From: Pilatotrama ljubarskyi
Taxonomy: Eukaryota; Basidiomycota; Agaricomycetes; Polyporales; Polyporaceae
DNA length: 64,000 nucleotides
Assembly: GCA_022385805.1 (NCBI GenBank)
Contig: MU277754.1
Location: forward strand, 1-64,000
Direction: 5' to 3'
Every line of letters begins with the position of its first letter. Positions within the stretch are counted from its first letter, which is position 1. The position numbers and the translations under genes are program-made. A model generated the notes under the pieces. It was not told where the DNA came from and did not search any database. It saw only the letters and a program-made list of their open reading frames with translations. Shown piece after piece: positions 10,939 through 22,126 of the stretch.

Positions 10939-12780
10939 TCAATCCCACCGTTGCCGAAGGCACTGCAAAATGCACGCGCAGTCAGGATGCTCGTACGATG
11001 TTTCGGGGTCACCAATGGAGAGAACGCACCTCATCGGCCACCGCACACCCTGCTGTGCTCCTGTCATCGAAGCAGTAGGGCCACCGCCGTTGAACGTCGC
11101 ATGCCGCCTGCGTTCTTCTCCAACGACTCCCTTCGACGGACCGGCACGACCGACCTGCTCACCGCCGTTGGGAGCTGTCGACGAAGGCGATGGGGTCGCG
11201 GGCGTCGCCGGTGCAGTAGCTTGCCTCGTCCGGAATCGGTTGAACTTCCTCGAATCCGGATACGGCTGAGAAGAGTCATGCCCTGCTGGGATGGGGCTAG
11301 CTGCCTGCTTGGAACGCCACCGCCAGGTGTACTCCTTCCCCTTCTGCCCCGCGAGAGCTGCTTTCCCCGACCTCGTTGCAAACGGCGACGGAGGAGGTCC
11401 CCGAGGCTGTCTGGTCACTTGCACCTGAATCGACGGTTCCTCGAGCTTGCGCTCCTCCGCCTCGCCTGACCCCTCCTGCTCGTCTTCCTCTGCTACCTGC
11501 TCGAGGACGACAGGTAACTCCTTGCGAGGCGTCGCGCACTGAAGCCGGCTCATGCGCAGGTCCTCGATGATTCTATCCGCATCCGACTTGATCTCGACCT
11601 GCGGCGGCTCGACGCTCTCCAAACGGTCGCCTGCTATCTCTTGGTGGACCACTGAGAAGAGCGGTCTCGCAGAGGCCACCCGCTGCGCGTCCCAGAGCGC
11701 GCTCTCGCCTTGCCTCCGCGAGTGCACGTCGCTGAGTCTCTGGGTCTCTAGGAGGACGTCCTCCAGGTGCGACTTCGACCGTTCGGCAGACGTCCACGTG
11801 GTCGTTCGCGAGCGTGTGGGGGTGTCCTCGATGGTCTCCGCGGCAGGTATAAGTAGCAGCGGCCTTTCATCCGCGATAGTGCACTGCCTGGTGCCGGGCG
11901 TCCGAGGGTACAGAACAAGTTCCTCTGCCGACGGCGCGTGCTGAATCGATTCTCCCTCCACATCTGGCAGACTCGAAATCGTAGTGCTGTGACCGGGCGT
12001 GAAGATGGCCGCTAGGGCGACGGACAAGCCTCGCCGCTCCGCCACGAGCACATGGATCGCACGTCGAGCCTCCGCGACTTCGCCCTGCACGCGATCGAGA
12101 TCCAAGGCGTCCTGTGCGCGCGCGCTATAGCACTCGTCCAAACGCATCGCTAGCTGATATGCGCGGGCGCGGTACATGTCCCGTTCACATGTCAGGGTGC
12201 GGACGTCACGATACAGCTGGGTTGCCTCGAAAGACTGCACGTCCGACAGTGACGCCAAGGAAGGAGGCGAGTCGGGTATGTGTGCATTGGTACGAGGGGA
12301 GAGACTGCGAATACACGGATAGGTAGCGAATGAATGGACGTGGGATGGGTCGGAAGGGCGACCGCGTTGAAGGTAAGGGGCTAGAGTGGTGACTGCTGGA
12401 GGGGCGTCCAAGGCGAATTTCTTGTGGGATGTAGGTGTAGGCGTGGACGTATGCACGCGATCCAGCCTCTCATCCACATGGGGCTGTCCTTCCTCGACGA
12501 GGGCATCTAAGCTACTGCAACGAGTTGGAGGCGGAGGAGACGCAGTACGAGGGGGCTTGCGGCGATCGCCGTTGATGAAGTACCCTTGCAAAATCTCGCG
12601 AATGCTCTGTGGGCCCCACGCATTGGTCAAGGGTATGCATGCCGTGAGACCGTAATGACATACCAAAGGTGACGTCCCCTCACTAGACGCAGGGCACGAC
12701 CAGCGGCCGCGGGCACGTCCAAAGACCCGCAGACGCTGTGCTTGAAGCCGCAGAGTGCCGATACGACGACTGATAGTGAT
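10939..12780 (-). CDS. Long hypothetical protein with a coiled-coil segment
   Basis: One frame stays open on the minus strand for more than 600 codons, far beyond chance, and ends at 10939. It has no ATG near its upstream end (the frame opens at a TTG at 12885), so the true start is probably in an upstream exon; the 5' limit given is approximate. The middle (about 12030-12240) is charged and heptad-like, with CERDMYRARAYQLAMRLDEC and similar runs, and suggests a coiled coil. Ser/Pro-rich flanks (SPPPPTRCSS, TPATPSPSS) look disordered. An acidic stretch near 11480-11520 (EQVAEEDEQEGSGEAEER) precedes a basic Pro-rich tail. No catalytic motif, signal peptide or TM segment is visible, and I do not recognise a family. 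A scaffold or regulatory role would be a guess. Confidence 0.5.
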   Translation of the reverse strand: MTISRRIGTLRLQAQRLRVFGRARGRWSCPASSEGTSPLVCHYGLTACIPLTNAWGPQSIREILQGYFINGDRRKPPRTASPPPPTRCSSLDALVEEGQPHVDERLDRVHTSTPTPTSHKKFALDAPPAVTTLAPYLQRGRPSDPSHVHSFATYPCIRSLSPRTNAHIPDSPPSLASLSDVQSFEATQLYRDVRTLTCERDMYRARAYQLAMRLDECYSARAQDALDLDRVQGEVAEARRAIHVLVAERRGLSVALAAIFTPGHSTTISSLPDVEGESIQHAPSAEELVLYPRTPGTRQCTIADERPLLLIPAAETIEDTPTRSRTTTWTSAERSKSHLEDVLLETQRLSDVHSRRQGESALWDAQRVASARPLFSVVHQEIAGDRLESVEPPQVEIKSDADRIIEDLRMSRLQCATPRKELPVVLEQVAEEDEQEGSGEAEERKLEEPSIQVQVTRQPRGPPPSPFATRSGKAALAGQKGKEYTWRWRSKQAASPIPAGHDSSQPYPDSRKFNRFRTRQATAPATPATPSPSSTAPNGGEQVGRAGPSKGVVGEERRRHATFNGGGPTASMTGAQQGVRWPMRCVLSIGDPETSYEHPDCACILQCLRQRWD

Positions 12781-12993
12781 ACGAGTCTTGTCCCACCTCG
12801 GTACATTAGAAAATAGAGAGCAGGCTCCACAAACAGCCGAAGTTATGGCGTAGAAAAGTCGTAGAGGTACATTGAGAACTGGCAAGAAGAGGAAACCAAG
12901 ACAGCGCGTGCATGGGATTGCGTAACTGGAGGCCGTTCGAATGCGCCTCCGTAGAGATGTGTTGACCTGAATAAAGTCCGATTGAATATAAGT

Positions 12994-13194
12994 TCATGCA
13001 TGTAAGTGTGTGCGTGAACAACGACTTGCCCATATCCACCATATCGTCGTGAATGCATTCACGAAGGACACTGCGCGGAAGACGAGGGTTGCATAGTCGA
13101 CCGCATCGAGGACCGGGATCCAGACCACAGCGAGTATGATGTTGAGGACGATGAGGACACCGAAGAGCGTAGGAGTGGTCATGTTTGAAGACAT
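12994..13194 (-). CDS. Small membrane protein, hypothetical
   Basis: ATG at 13194 opens a 66-codon frame. Residues about 8-27 (FGVLIVLNIILAVVWIPVLD) form a clear hydrophobic helix, followed by a second, weaker hydrophobic stretch around residues 38-54. This suggests one or two TM helices with a short hydrophilic C-terminus. The ORF could continue through an intron, because a GT donor context occurs near 13047. It is not recognised. It lies just upstream of the coiled-coil frame on the same strand, and could even be a 5' exon of that gene. Confidence 0.35.
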   Translation of the reverse strand: MSSNMTTPTLFGVLIVLNIILAVVWIPVLDAVDYATLVFRAVSFVNAFTTIWWIWASRCSRTHLHA

Positions 13195-13568
13195 GCGAAT
13201 AATACGAGGGCCTAAATGGAAAGAATGACGGAGAATAGGGCTGATGGCGGCAGCAAGAGAGCGACGATTTGAGTTCGAACATCGCGACGCACATCGACAA
13301 CGACGTGCTCGGCTTCTCTCTCGGACGCCGCCAAGGGTGATGACGGCGTCTTCACGTGAAGACCGAGATCAACGTTCCAACACTGACCAGGTCAGCCAAA
13401 GGATAGGCGGATGTCCATGTCAAGCACATGTTATAAGCGAAACAAGTGGAATCGGTGTATGCTACAATAACTAGAGGTATCAAGAGCGGTTGTACGTACT
13501 ACTCGTGTATACTATATGATGACAGATGCCGCATGGAGCAGACGCCGGCATGAGCAATTTACGAGTTC

Positions 13569-14244
13569 CTAAACCATGGGGAGTGGGACTATGTACAACT
13601 TCATCAGTAAAGAATCACTGGTAGCATGCGACGAGACACTCACGTTACTGTTAACGTGCGCGGCAGGAGGCGAATGAGGGCTCTGCGGCGCGACGAAGCC
13701 TCCAGGTTGGGGTGCGTCTGTAGGTGTTGGTTGCGCAGGCGGTGTCCCATAGCCGTTGTTTTCCTCGGTTTCATATGCCGGAGGCTTGCCGGGGTAAGGA
13801 GGGGGCGGCATGGGTTCCGAAGACGGCGGAGGGCCCGGCGGAGGCTGGTACGGTCCGGAACCAGGACCCCAGGACGACTGATGAGCCATCATGGGGTGCC
13901 CCGTATACGGTGCCTGGTTCGGGTTCTGCGGACGAAGAGGGACATTGGTGTTGCCCTGCCATGGGAGGATAGGTACTCCTCGTCTGCGGCGACGGAAGAA
14001 GATACTGAAGAGGATGAAGAATAGTATAGCGATGCAGATCGCTGTGCAAGCGGTCAGCGACGTTCTTGATAAGTGCATGCATATAGCACTCACCGACTAC
14101 TATCCCCGCTATGACACGGCCTGGCGTTCCACCTCCGTCATAATAGCCGTACTGTGCTACTGCGTACGCAGGCAGACACAACAGCGTCAATAGCCGTATG
14201 AGCGCAAGGCGCGGTTGCGGTGTGGTTAAGGAATACAGGGGCAT
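13569..14244 (-). CDS. Signal peptide/TM/proline-rich-tail protein, copy 1
   Basis: ATG at 14244. Exon 1 encodes a hydrophobic signal sequence (about residues 15-31, ending in an AVAQ-like site), a short Gly/Tyr-rich ectodomain (YGYYDGGG) and the start of a TM helix (RVIAGIVV). Exon 2 continues in phase with AICIAILFFILFSIFF and then an RRRRRG stop-transfer signal. The cytosolic tail is Pro/Gly-rich, with PPGPPPSSEPMPPPPYPGKP and PPAYE, which could bind WW or SH3 domains. The frame ends at 13569, but a GTGAGT donor after HVNSN could lead to a further short exon ending near 13512. Its architecture matches the divergent gene at 14627, so the two are probably paralogues. Mechanosensor- or receptor-like single-pass fungal proteins have a similar layout; the function is unknown. 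Confidence 0.65.
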
Positions 14245-14626
14245 CGAGGATGGTCTTGGTGGTAGGAAAGCAAGAGGTGTGCGAGAGCATCGCAGAGCAG
14301 CCGGGCCATATTCGCAGCTTACAGAGAGCCGAGAGCGGATGGAGCTGCCTCCGCGTTCCACCGCTGTGACTCTCGTGACCGCGCGTGACACCAGTTATGT
14401 GACGTCATAGCCTTGGCGGCTGAAACGGGCGCCTACACTGCTTCCCTGAACTCCACACCGTCTTGGCTGGAGCCCGACGCCAGTGCAGCGACTCCAGTTC
14501 GGCGTGGGCACCGTCATCAATTCCCCTGAGCGTACAGCTTGTTCACTCCAACCTATTGGGTCCGCAGATATAAGCTATGGATAGCTCAGGAACGTCAAAC
14601 ATCGTCCGTCTCCTGCTTCCATCACC
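14245..14626. promoter_or_regulatory. Shared divergent promoter region of the TM/proline-rich pair
   Basis: A 382-bp gap separates the two start codons of a head-to-head pair with the same protein architecture, so it should hold both promoters. A TATAAG-like sequence lies at about 14570-14575 upstream of the plus-strand gene. No known operator motif was identified. Confidence 0.4.
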
Positions 14627-15155
14627 ATGTCTGTTCTCCAAGTCTCTCTCGTAGCTCTCTCCTTCGCACTCTCAGCGGCTGCGCAGAGATCTAGAGGAAG
14701 CCGTGCTGCAAGGATCGCAGGGGGCGCCATCGCAGGAATTGTGATTGGTGAGTTGATATGCGCTTGTTCACTCATATCCCGTCTCACATCACTTGTACAG
14801 GCTGCGTCGTATTCCTCCTCGCTATTTGCATTTGTTGCGCACTTCTCTTCCGTCGGCGACGGGCGAGAGGCACCGTCCTCGGAGGTCCCGGCGGACGCCG
14901 CCATGGAGCCGGAGGACCTGTTGCGCAGGAGGCTGGATACGGTGCCGGCCCAGGTGCTGGTCCGCAAGGGGGCTGGAATGCGAACGCTCAACCGAGCTAT
15001 GGAGGGCATTACCAGCCTCCTCAGGGTCCTCCTCCTGGTGCTCCTCAGCCGGGCGGATTTGCGGCTGTGAGTCGGTCATGATCGCCTGAGCCAGAGTGCT
15101 TGCTGACCATTGCTTGCACCGTCAGCCTCCGCCCGCTCACACTCGTCCGTATTGA
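14627..15155 (+). CDS. Signal peptide/TM/proline-rich-tail protein, copy 2
   Basis: ATG at 14627. Exon 1 (14627-14747) encodes a signal peptide (VSLVALSFALSAAAQ) and the start of the TM helix (GGAIAGIVIG). Exon 2 (from 14801) completes it in phase (CVVFLLAICICCALLF) followed by RRRRARG. The tail is Gly/Pro/Gln-rich and ends near APQPGGFAA, like copy 1. I prefer a second intron (GTGAGT at 15067 to CAG at 15125) and a last exon of nine codons, PPPAHTRPY, ending at 15155. Without that splice the frame would end at 15081. The ectodomain is only about 15 residues, short for a receptor, so a small membrane adaptor is more likely. The function is unknown. Confidence 0.65.
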
Positions 15156-15383
15156 GTTTTGCATGTCTGTTCGATATTGCCAGAGCAGACAGCTCCGCTT
15201 CTCCAGGACCACCTACGGCCTTGGGCAGTGACTTTGCATTTACTATATATCGGACCACCATCATGCGACAACGATATCCAGAAGTCGCCGTTACCCCTGT
15301 GCTGTTGTACGACCACACTTGAAATTTGTACCCGTGGCCACTGATGTACTATAGCGCTTTCCTTCACTATACGGTATACACGT

Positions 15384-15414
15384 AACGAACGAACGAACGA
15401 ACGAACGAACGAAC
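15384..15414. repeat. AACG tetranucleotide microsatellite
   Basis: About seven uninterrupted AACG units lie between two genes. They do not overlap any supported coding exon. Confidence 0.95.
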
Positions 15415-15667
15415 CATCGACATGTAACAGGCCGCGAAATGGTATGGAACACCTGTCCATAGGAACACCTGAGTCATTGTACACCCAACACACAAGTATA
15501 ACCGCGACCATGGCGCGTAGTCTCCCAGAGGTTGACCACGCTCTGCTGGAGTGGGGAGGACGAGCGTGTTAAGCATGGCTCAGGCTGTGAGCCGAACGTA
15601 CTTGAATCCGCACGACGAACCGAGGTTAGGGTTGCGCAGATAGCCGCCCTGCGAGTCGCGTCCATTC

Positions 15668-15964
15668 TCACCGCCGCTTTCGGCCGAGTTCTGGCACTGT
15701 TTTGGCATGCCCACAAGTGAATATCTCGTACACAGCTCGCGCAGGGTACATCTGCATGACTGGGCCGCGACTTACGTTCTGCTACTGAGTAGCTTTCCAG
15801 CCAGCTTTGCAAATATTCGAGCCACATCTCCTCCACGCCCTGACGAAGTGTATCACTCACCAGGCGGCCAGTATATGTGGGCAGCCGCTGGTGTGGCGTG
15901 TAGGCACCCTCGTCCGCCAGCTCCTCGTATATGAGGAGCACCATTGGCAATGGATGGGGATGGC
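15668..15964 (-). CDS. C-terminal exons of an unrecognised gene
   Basis: The exon at 15776-15964 has strong protein character: MVLLIYEELADEGAYTPHQR, then a Trp-rich helical piece containing VEEMWLEYLQSWLESY. It ends at a good GTAAGT donor. The next exon (15668-15696) continues in phase and stops after GRKRR. A further possible upstream exon (about 16026-16086) reads HHYAVGNVEVRGMPVLCQHL, but its phase does not fit the acceptor I see, so the 5' part is either broken or mis-joined by me. No family is recognised. It could be a decayed gene. Confidence 0.35.
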
Positions 15965-16086
15965 CTACGAAACGCTTGTCAGTTAACTGTGGTCCCTCCA
16001 TTTGCTGTCAAGGTACCTAAGCTACAAGTGCTGGCACAACACCGGCATGCCACGAACCTCCACGTTCCCCACGGCGTAATGGTGAG

Positions 16087-19000
16087 TGTTCTGACATGGA
16101 TGACGCCTCGTGGTGCTAGTGCCATGTTGGAGAGGCGAAAGCGCAGCCGCAAGCACATTCCCGCAAGGAACCGCACTCCCTGGTGCGGTTTCTTGCGCAG
16201 AATATGTTCGCGACTGCCGGCCTCGTTCCGACAAGAGCCGTCCGCGACCATGCTGACGATGCTTATAGCTGCAGATCGGCATGTCGGTGCTATGATGATG
16301 CTTAGGCGTTCGGACGGCCATGTATATCTCCTGGTATCATGTTGTCCAGCGAGAAGTATGCAAGGACGGCGATATGAACTTGGCAGGCCGTGAAGAGCTA
16401 GCACCCGCTCCGCGATGTCGGAGTACAGGGTTTGACATTTCACAGAGGGTCTGATCAGCGCAGCGACTTTCCAGGCATGGCGGCCTGGGAAGGGACGGCT
16501 CGCGTGAGCGGTATCGCGGTCGACAGTATCACAATGTTGTCTCACCTCAACATGCGCGACCCGACTGGACAGTCAGAAGGCGTTGCTGGACCGGGAGAGC
16601 GGAGGGAGACGAATAGCAGAAGCAGAAGGTGAGTCACGATGTGTGCGAGTAGGCGTGCCAGGCTTCATCATGCAGCTGGTAGGGATGGGGGGATCGAATG
16701 TAGGAGGAGGGGATGAGAGAACACGCCTTCGACGAAAGCCCTTATATATGGATCCTCCGGACTACCTGGTGACCTGGTGACCTGGTGAGTCATCGATTGC
16801 GCGTTTGCTATAGGAAGAACAATGGAAGGAGGAGGACCACGCCGGCGGTCGGGCCATGAGGCGTCCTAGCCCGGCGTTTCGCCTCCAGATGGTCCATGGA
16901 GGCAGTCGCCCGGCACGACCAGGGTTTGTTGGGACGCAGCATCATGCGGTCGCTAGCCCTTCTGTCGAATTGGAATCCCTCCCATACCCGTGCAGCTGTA
17001 CGCCGAGGTATCGGGCATCGCACGATCGATACGAGCGTGGACGTTGCAATCCCGGCGACTGGAAGGCTCGACCGCTCGCGATGAGCCGTCCTCGAGGTCG
17101 GAGGCTAGGTGACAGGCATACGAGTTGACGCACTGTCCAGCAGACCTCACCGCAGCTCCAGGCGAGGAAGAAGCAAGTCGGAGATCAACAAGACTGGGCT
17201 TCAAGCAAGACCGCGGGGAAACAGCAGAGCTCATGATGGTGAGGGTCGGAAAGGCCGCCCCCGCACGCTGGCTTGGAGCTGACTTCCAATTCCAGAAAGG
17301 CACGGTCCATGCCTCGGCGGTTAGCCAGGCGATATTGCGCCCTTTCCCCCGGCTCCTTCATACGACCAAGGAGGCCCCTCGGCATGGCTCGGATCCCACG
17401 GCTCGCTGCCCTTGACGTCTTGTTCGCCTTGCGCTGTCCGCCTGGCCTCATACCGCGCCCTCGAAACTACCTTCGTTGTCTGACCCTGAGTCGGGAGCAT
17501 TTCATGTGCTCTCAGAAGGCAGGACTGGGCGACCGACAAGAGCACCAGGGCAGCCTTGCGTTCTGTCACTGAACGCGCCCACTGCTCTGCATGTTGCACC
17601 ATGCTCGTGTTGCATCCTCGTAGACGCCGCTTAACGGTATGTTCACCGTACACTTCCGACAGGACGCGCTGCAGGCCATATTGGGCGCAACAGTGCCTTC
17701 ACTCCGACCCCCTGCGTGGCCGGTCGTTTCTTCCCTTTGCGACTTATAACCTCTCCCCTAGGTCCTCCAAGCCGTCCCGCTGCGCTTCACAGTTGTGCCT
17801 CAAAGGGCTAGCCCAGACGATGTCCGATCGTCTGGCCGCCCGTGCCGACCGATTCCAGCGGATCGATGGGCTCACACATGCGTTCCCGACGCGCTGCGAA
17901 GCTCCAGAATGTGCGCAAAAGCTCGCGAGACCCACACGTTTGGCGAAAGCCTCCACCGTACGTGGTGGAATTGCAGATCCGACATCTCTCATCCGGAACC
18001 AACGGACACTATGAGTCGATGTTTCCTCTCTCTTCGCACTGAGCTCTATATCGGACCGTCTGTTCCTGTACACGTGCAGCAGCTGAATACTCTACAGGAA
18101 GACAGAGCACACTGAGTTGCGCCATGCCAGAGAAAGGTATGGCATACATGCACGACTTGTCCCTGCTCACCGCCCCCGTGCCCCCCGGAGAGAACACGGC
18201 ATGAAGCGGCACATTAAACGTGAGGCGGACACTGCGAAAGTATCGACCGGTATATCGACAGACACGCGCGCACCCGAGCTGACATGTGCGAGACCGATTC
18301 TCGCGGACTGCTCGCTTCGCGGAAAACATTAGGGGAGGCTTCGCAAGTCGCGTTCCTTTGTCTTGGGGCGTCTTCCGGTAACGAAACGAGGGCGCGAGGC
18401 CTCGAGTTGCACGCGATGCGTAAGTTTGTCGTACAGACTATGGATAGCGGGATTGTCAGCGAGTATGACCACGCCGGTGGCCAGCAACCGACTCGTCAGA
18501 GGGATGATCGTAGACACGAGGCTACAGCGACAAGTCGGTCATAGGGTTCGCCTCGAACGTTAGTTGACTGATAGTGCGCAGCAGCGCTCGAGCCGCATGG
18601 TGTTGGACGTACAAAGTCCTCCTGATACATGACGACCATGTCCACGAGCAACGGCCGGGCAATGTGGCGGTCATGACTCCATGTGTCACTGGTGGTGATA
18701 ATTTGAGTGAGTCGCAACGAAGGCTTGTAGATGGGGCTCACGACCTCCGACTAGCGTGATGATCATCGCTATTATGCGTAGGTTGGCTCGTGTGTAGCGC
18801 CCTCGAAGGGCACGGAGGGGCTGTTCCGCCGTTCCGTCTCGTTCGGTATCGCAGCAGAATGCCAGATCGCGATAAAATCACCCCCTTCTAGTTACTAGTT
18901 ACACAACCACCTCCTACACCCGGCCTAGGCTTGTCACAGCCATGGTGTGGATCGCAAATTGTGCTCCACTCTGGCAGACAAGCAGTAGTCTTGCAGGGCA

Positions 19001-20264
19001 TCGGTGGCCATGCACTTACATCCGGTGCTGCTAAATTAGGCAGTCGTTGTGAATGGGAAGATCGGATTTGCCTGAGAGGCAGGAAGACGACCACGTTCTG
19101 TGCCAGTTCTCTGTCCCCGCCCTCGAGCCACGCGCTGGACGCCTGGTGGGAGAAGGCTGCCTGTCTGAATACCGAACGCACGAGATCCGTGCAGGCTCTT
19201 CTCGCGCGTTGCATCTCTTGTGGCACGAGGTGCGATCAAATCGCACTGCTGTAGAAGCAGGACCGTACATGATCGCCCGTTCGGGGAAAGAAGCCAATGG
19301 GACCCTATGAGAAGACCAGATGCTATGCGATATGAAGTTGATGACAAACAGGTCCTGTAGCGTTCGGTAGAGCTTTACGAGAGTGTTCACACACCACGAG
19401 ACCGGACGGATCGGCAATTCAGGCGGAAAGCAGGTCCGTCACAGCAAGTCGCTCAGTCCTCACAGTACTTGGGACAAATGTTCAACAGATACCACTACCT
19501 ATAGATGAACAAGGAGGAAACTACACCGAGGGACGGCCGAGAATTCGAACGGACGCAGGGGGGTACCGTGATCTGCGATAATCTCGATACGCACTCCGCG
19601 AACTATCTAGCGCGAGGGGGAAGCGCGCGCCCCATTGATCCACTCTGTCGGCGTCTCCCACTGCAAGTCGTCTCCATCGTCGGCGACGTCGAGCATGCAC
19701 TCCACCGCGGTTTGTGGCGACCACAGCCCCGTCGGCGGACGCAGCCTACGCCCGCGTCGGACCCACCGCGGCGGAGCAGCGCGCGGGCCCCGAGCGCAGT
19801 CCTCCCGGGCCCTCCGTCGGCTGTAGACATGGCTAGATCAGTCTCCGCGTGCCTCGCAGTCTGCCCATTGCGGGGTGCTCGCACATGGGCAAAAGGTAGC
19901 GCGACTGCTTCCTTCCGACGTTTTCGTGCGAAGACCCAATCAACCACCCGCAACACCTGCTGTTCCGTTTTTCTCGCGACGCTTCGCGTCCACGCTCTGC
20001 TATGCGACCTCTGCTCCAAACGCCATCCGCGCATCGGCTCGCCTGCGGCGTGCTGACCGTTCCACAGATTGCCGCAAACAGCCCGTCGAAGGCACCGCAC
20101 ATGTCAATGAGATAATTCATCCCTACGTCCACCGTGCCCCACTCGGCTTCTTTTGCGTCTGGATGACTTGCCGACCAGTTATATAGCCCCTCCTCCGTCC
20201 CTCATGCTTCCTTCTCCCTTTCCGTACCTGATCTACGCCCGACGGCGTCGCTTTGAAAGCTATC
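16087..20264. other. Gene-poor region
   Basis: About 4.2 kb with many overlapping chance frames and no supported gene. It contains three exact tandem copies of an 8-mer (16764-16787), a possible membrane-protein remnant on the minus strand near 18380-18517, and a minus-strand stretch around 19600-20130 with some coding character that I could not resolve. The last 200 bp must hold the promoter of the monooxygenase gene. Confidence 0.3.
16764..16787. repeat. Three tandem copies of an 8-mer (ACCTGGTG)
   Basis: Three perfect head-to-tail copies of ACCTGGTG in non-coding DNA. It is a short minisatellite-like array and too small to suggest a function. Confidence 0.9.
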
Positions 20265-22126
20265 ATGTCCTCACCAAGACTCAAGGTTGCCATATGGTAC
20301 GACCTCCAGCGTCTCCTGCCTGTCATCGCTCCTCACTAACGGCTATCATAGCGGAGGAGGCGTTGGGGGCTTGACCTGCGCTGCTGCCCTCTCTCGCTGC
20401 CATGATATTCAAGTCGATATTTACGAGGCTGCCAGCGCGTTCACGGAAATTGGCGCAGGCATTGGCGTCTGGCCGCGGGCGTGGAAGGTTCTCTGTGCAC
20501 TTGGCCTCTCTGAGGATCTGGCCAGGGTGGCTGTTGTGCCCCCAGACGACCACCCTAGTATGTCGGCCTCCATGGCCGTGTTGCCGCCTCTTCTTCCAGA
20601 CTCAACTCTGATAACAGAGGTCGCCTTCCACTTCCGCAAAGGCGACCAGCCCGAAGGAGTCGACTTTCACACCCTCGTCACACCAGGTGCGTCTCGATCC
20701 TCTCTCCTTAGTCCGTTCGCCACGCCATAGCTTATTTCCCTGTCTACGATGAAGGAGGCATGCTGGCTTTCCATAGACCAGACTTCCACAGTGCCATCCT
20801 ACGTCACCTCTCCCCTCGCTGTCGGACCCACATTCGCAAGCGCCTCGTCTCATACCACCAGGACCCCTCCTCATCACGCTCCGCTATCACGCTACAATTC
20901 AAGGATGGCACGACTGCGACATGCGACGTGCTGATCGGTGCGGACGGTGTCAAGTCCGCGGTTCGACGTACGTTCGTAGAGGAACTCGCAATGGTCGCCA
21001 AGGCCAATCGCAGGCCCGAGTACGCACGGACCCTGCGGGACGCAGCCCATCCTAAGTGGAGCGGGACGCTTGCATATCGTGCCACGATCCCCGCCAACAA
21101 ATTGCGGTCCCTCCTACCCGACCATCGAGTACTCGATAATCCCATGGTCGTGAGTGCAGCTTCTACATACGGTTGACGTATCACCGTTGAGACTTCTGAG
21201 TTGACAGTATTTCGGCAAAGATACAGTAAGTCATCGTGAATACGGGAATTGATCGGACGGCTCATGTTCGCCCGCCTAGCAACTGACCGTATATCCAATA
21301 GCGCGCGGCACGCTCATAAATTTCGCCGGCCTGTGCGCGCGCTACGACCTCGAAGGTAGCACCTTCGACCAGCCCTGGGTGCAGGACCTGTCTCGGGAAG
21401 AGCTTCTCAGCGATTTCAGCCAGTGGGAGCCCGAAGTGCAGGCACTATTCAAGGTCTGCCCCCCTCTCTCTTCCTTTTACCTCGACTCCGTTGCTGAATG
21501 AGTCTCCTAAGTGTATAGACCGAGTAAATAGGTGGGCGGTCCATACCACCTCACCGCTACCTTCCTTCGTATCCGGACATGTAGCACTACTAGGAGACGC
21601 GGTAAGTTCGAGTAATTGGGGTCCCCACTCCAACTGAGCAGTTTCTCCCCTAGGCTCATGCCATGATGCCGTATCAGGGAGCAGGCGCCGGGCAATCAAT
21701 AGAGGTACGTCGCACACGATACGTACGGGATCCTGCCTCATCTCAAAATATTCTTGGATATGGCAGGATGCCTACGTACTTGCGACACTCCTAGCAGATT
21801 CGCGAACGACACGCGCGACGCTTGATCGCGCGCTCCACGCATACGATACCGCCCGGAGACCTTTCGCGCAGCGCGTACAGGCCGCCTCTCGAGAGAACGG
21901 CCTGCTATACACGCTCAACTACCCTGGACTGTCGTTCGACGGACCGGCGTGGACGTCGGGGCCCCACGCGCGGGCAGACCAGAAGAAGCTCGCGGAGATT
22001 CAGTCGCGGATATGTAGGAACTGGGCGTGGGCGTGGGAGACGACGATAGATGCGGACTTGCAGCGTGCGTTAGGCATGCTGGACGAGCCGCCTGACCAAG
22101 GACGGACGCGGCGCGTTACTGCATGA
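20265..22126 (+). CDS. FAD-dependent monooxygenase, salicylate hydroxylase-like
   Basis: Expected to be a flavoprotein hydroxylase using NAD(P)H and O2 on an aromatic or similar substrate. ATG at 20265 starts a short exon (MSSPRLKVAI), which joins at 20352 to CGGGVGGLTCAAAL, the GxGxxG ADP-binding loop. Further on are DVLIGADGVKSAVR (the DG motif that helps bind FAD and NAD(P)H) and GDAAHAMMPYQGAGAGQSIE (the GD motif that closes the flavin site), all in the order expected for class A flavin monooxygenases. Several short introns interrupt it. The C-terminus, after AWAWETTID, ends at TGA 22124-22126. There is no signal peptide, so it is probably cytosolic. The substrate cannot be read from the sequence. 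No tailoring enzymes lie beside it, which argues for general aromatic catabolism rather than a biosynthetic cluster. Confidence 0.88.

Noticed and set aside
15384..15414. CRISPR-like short repeat array
   Set aside because: It is a simple tetranucleotide microsatellite with no spacers, and the organism is eukaryotic.
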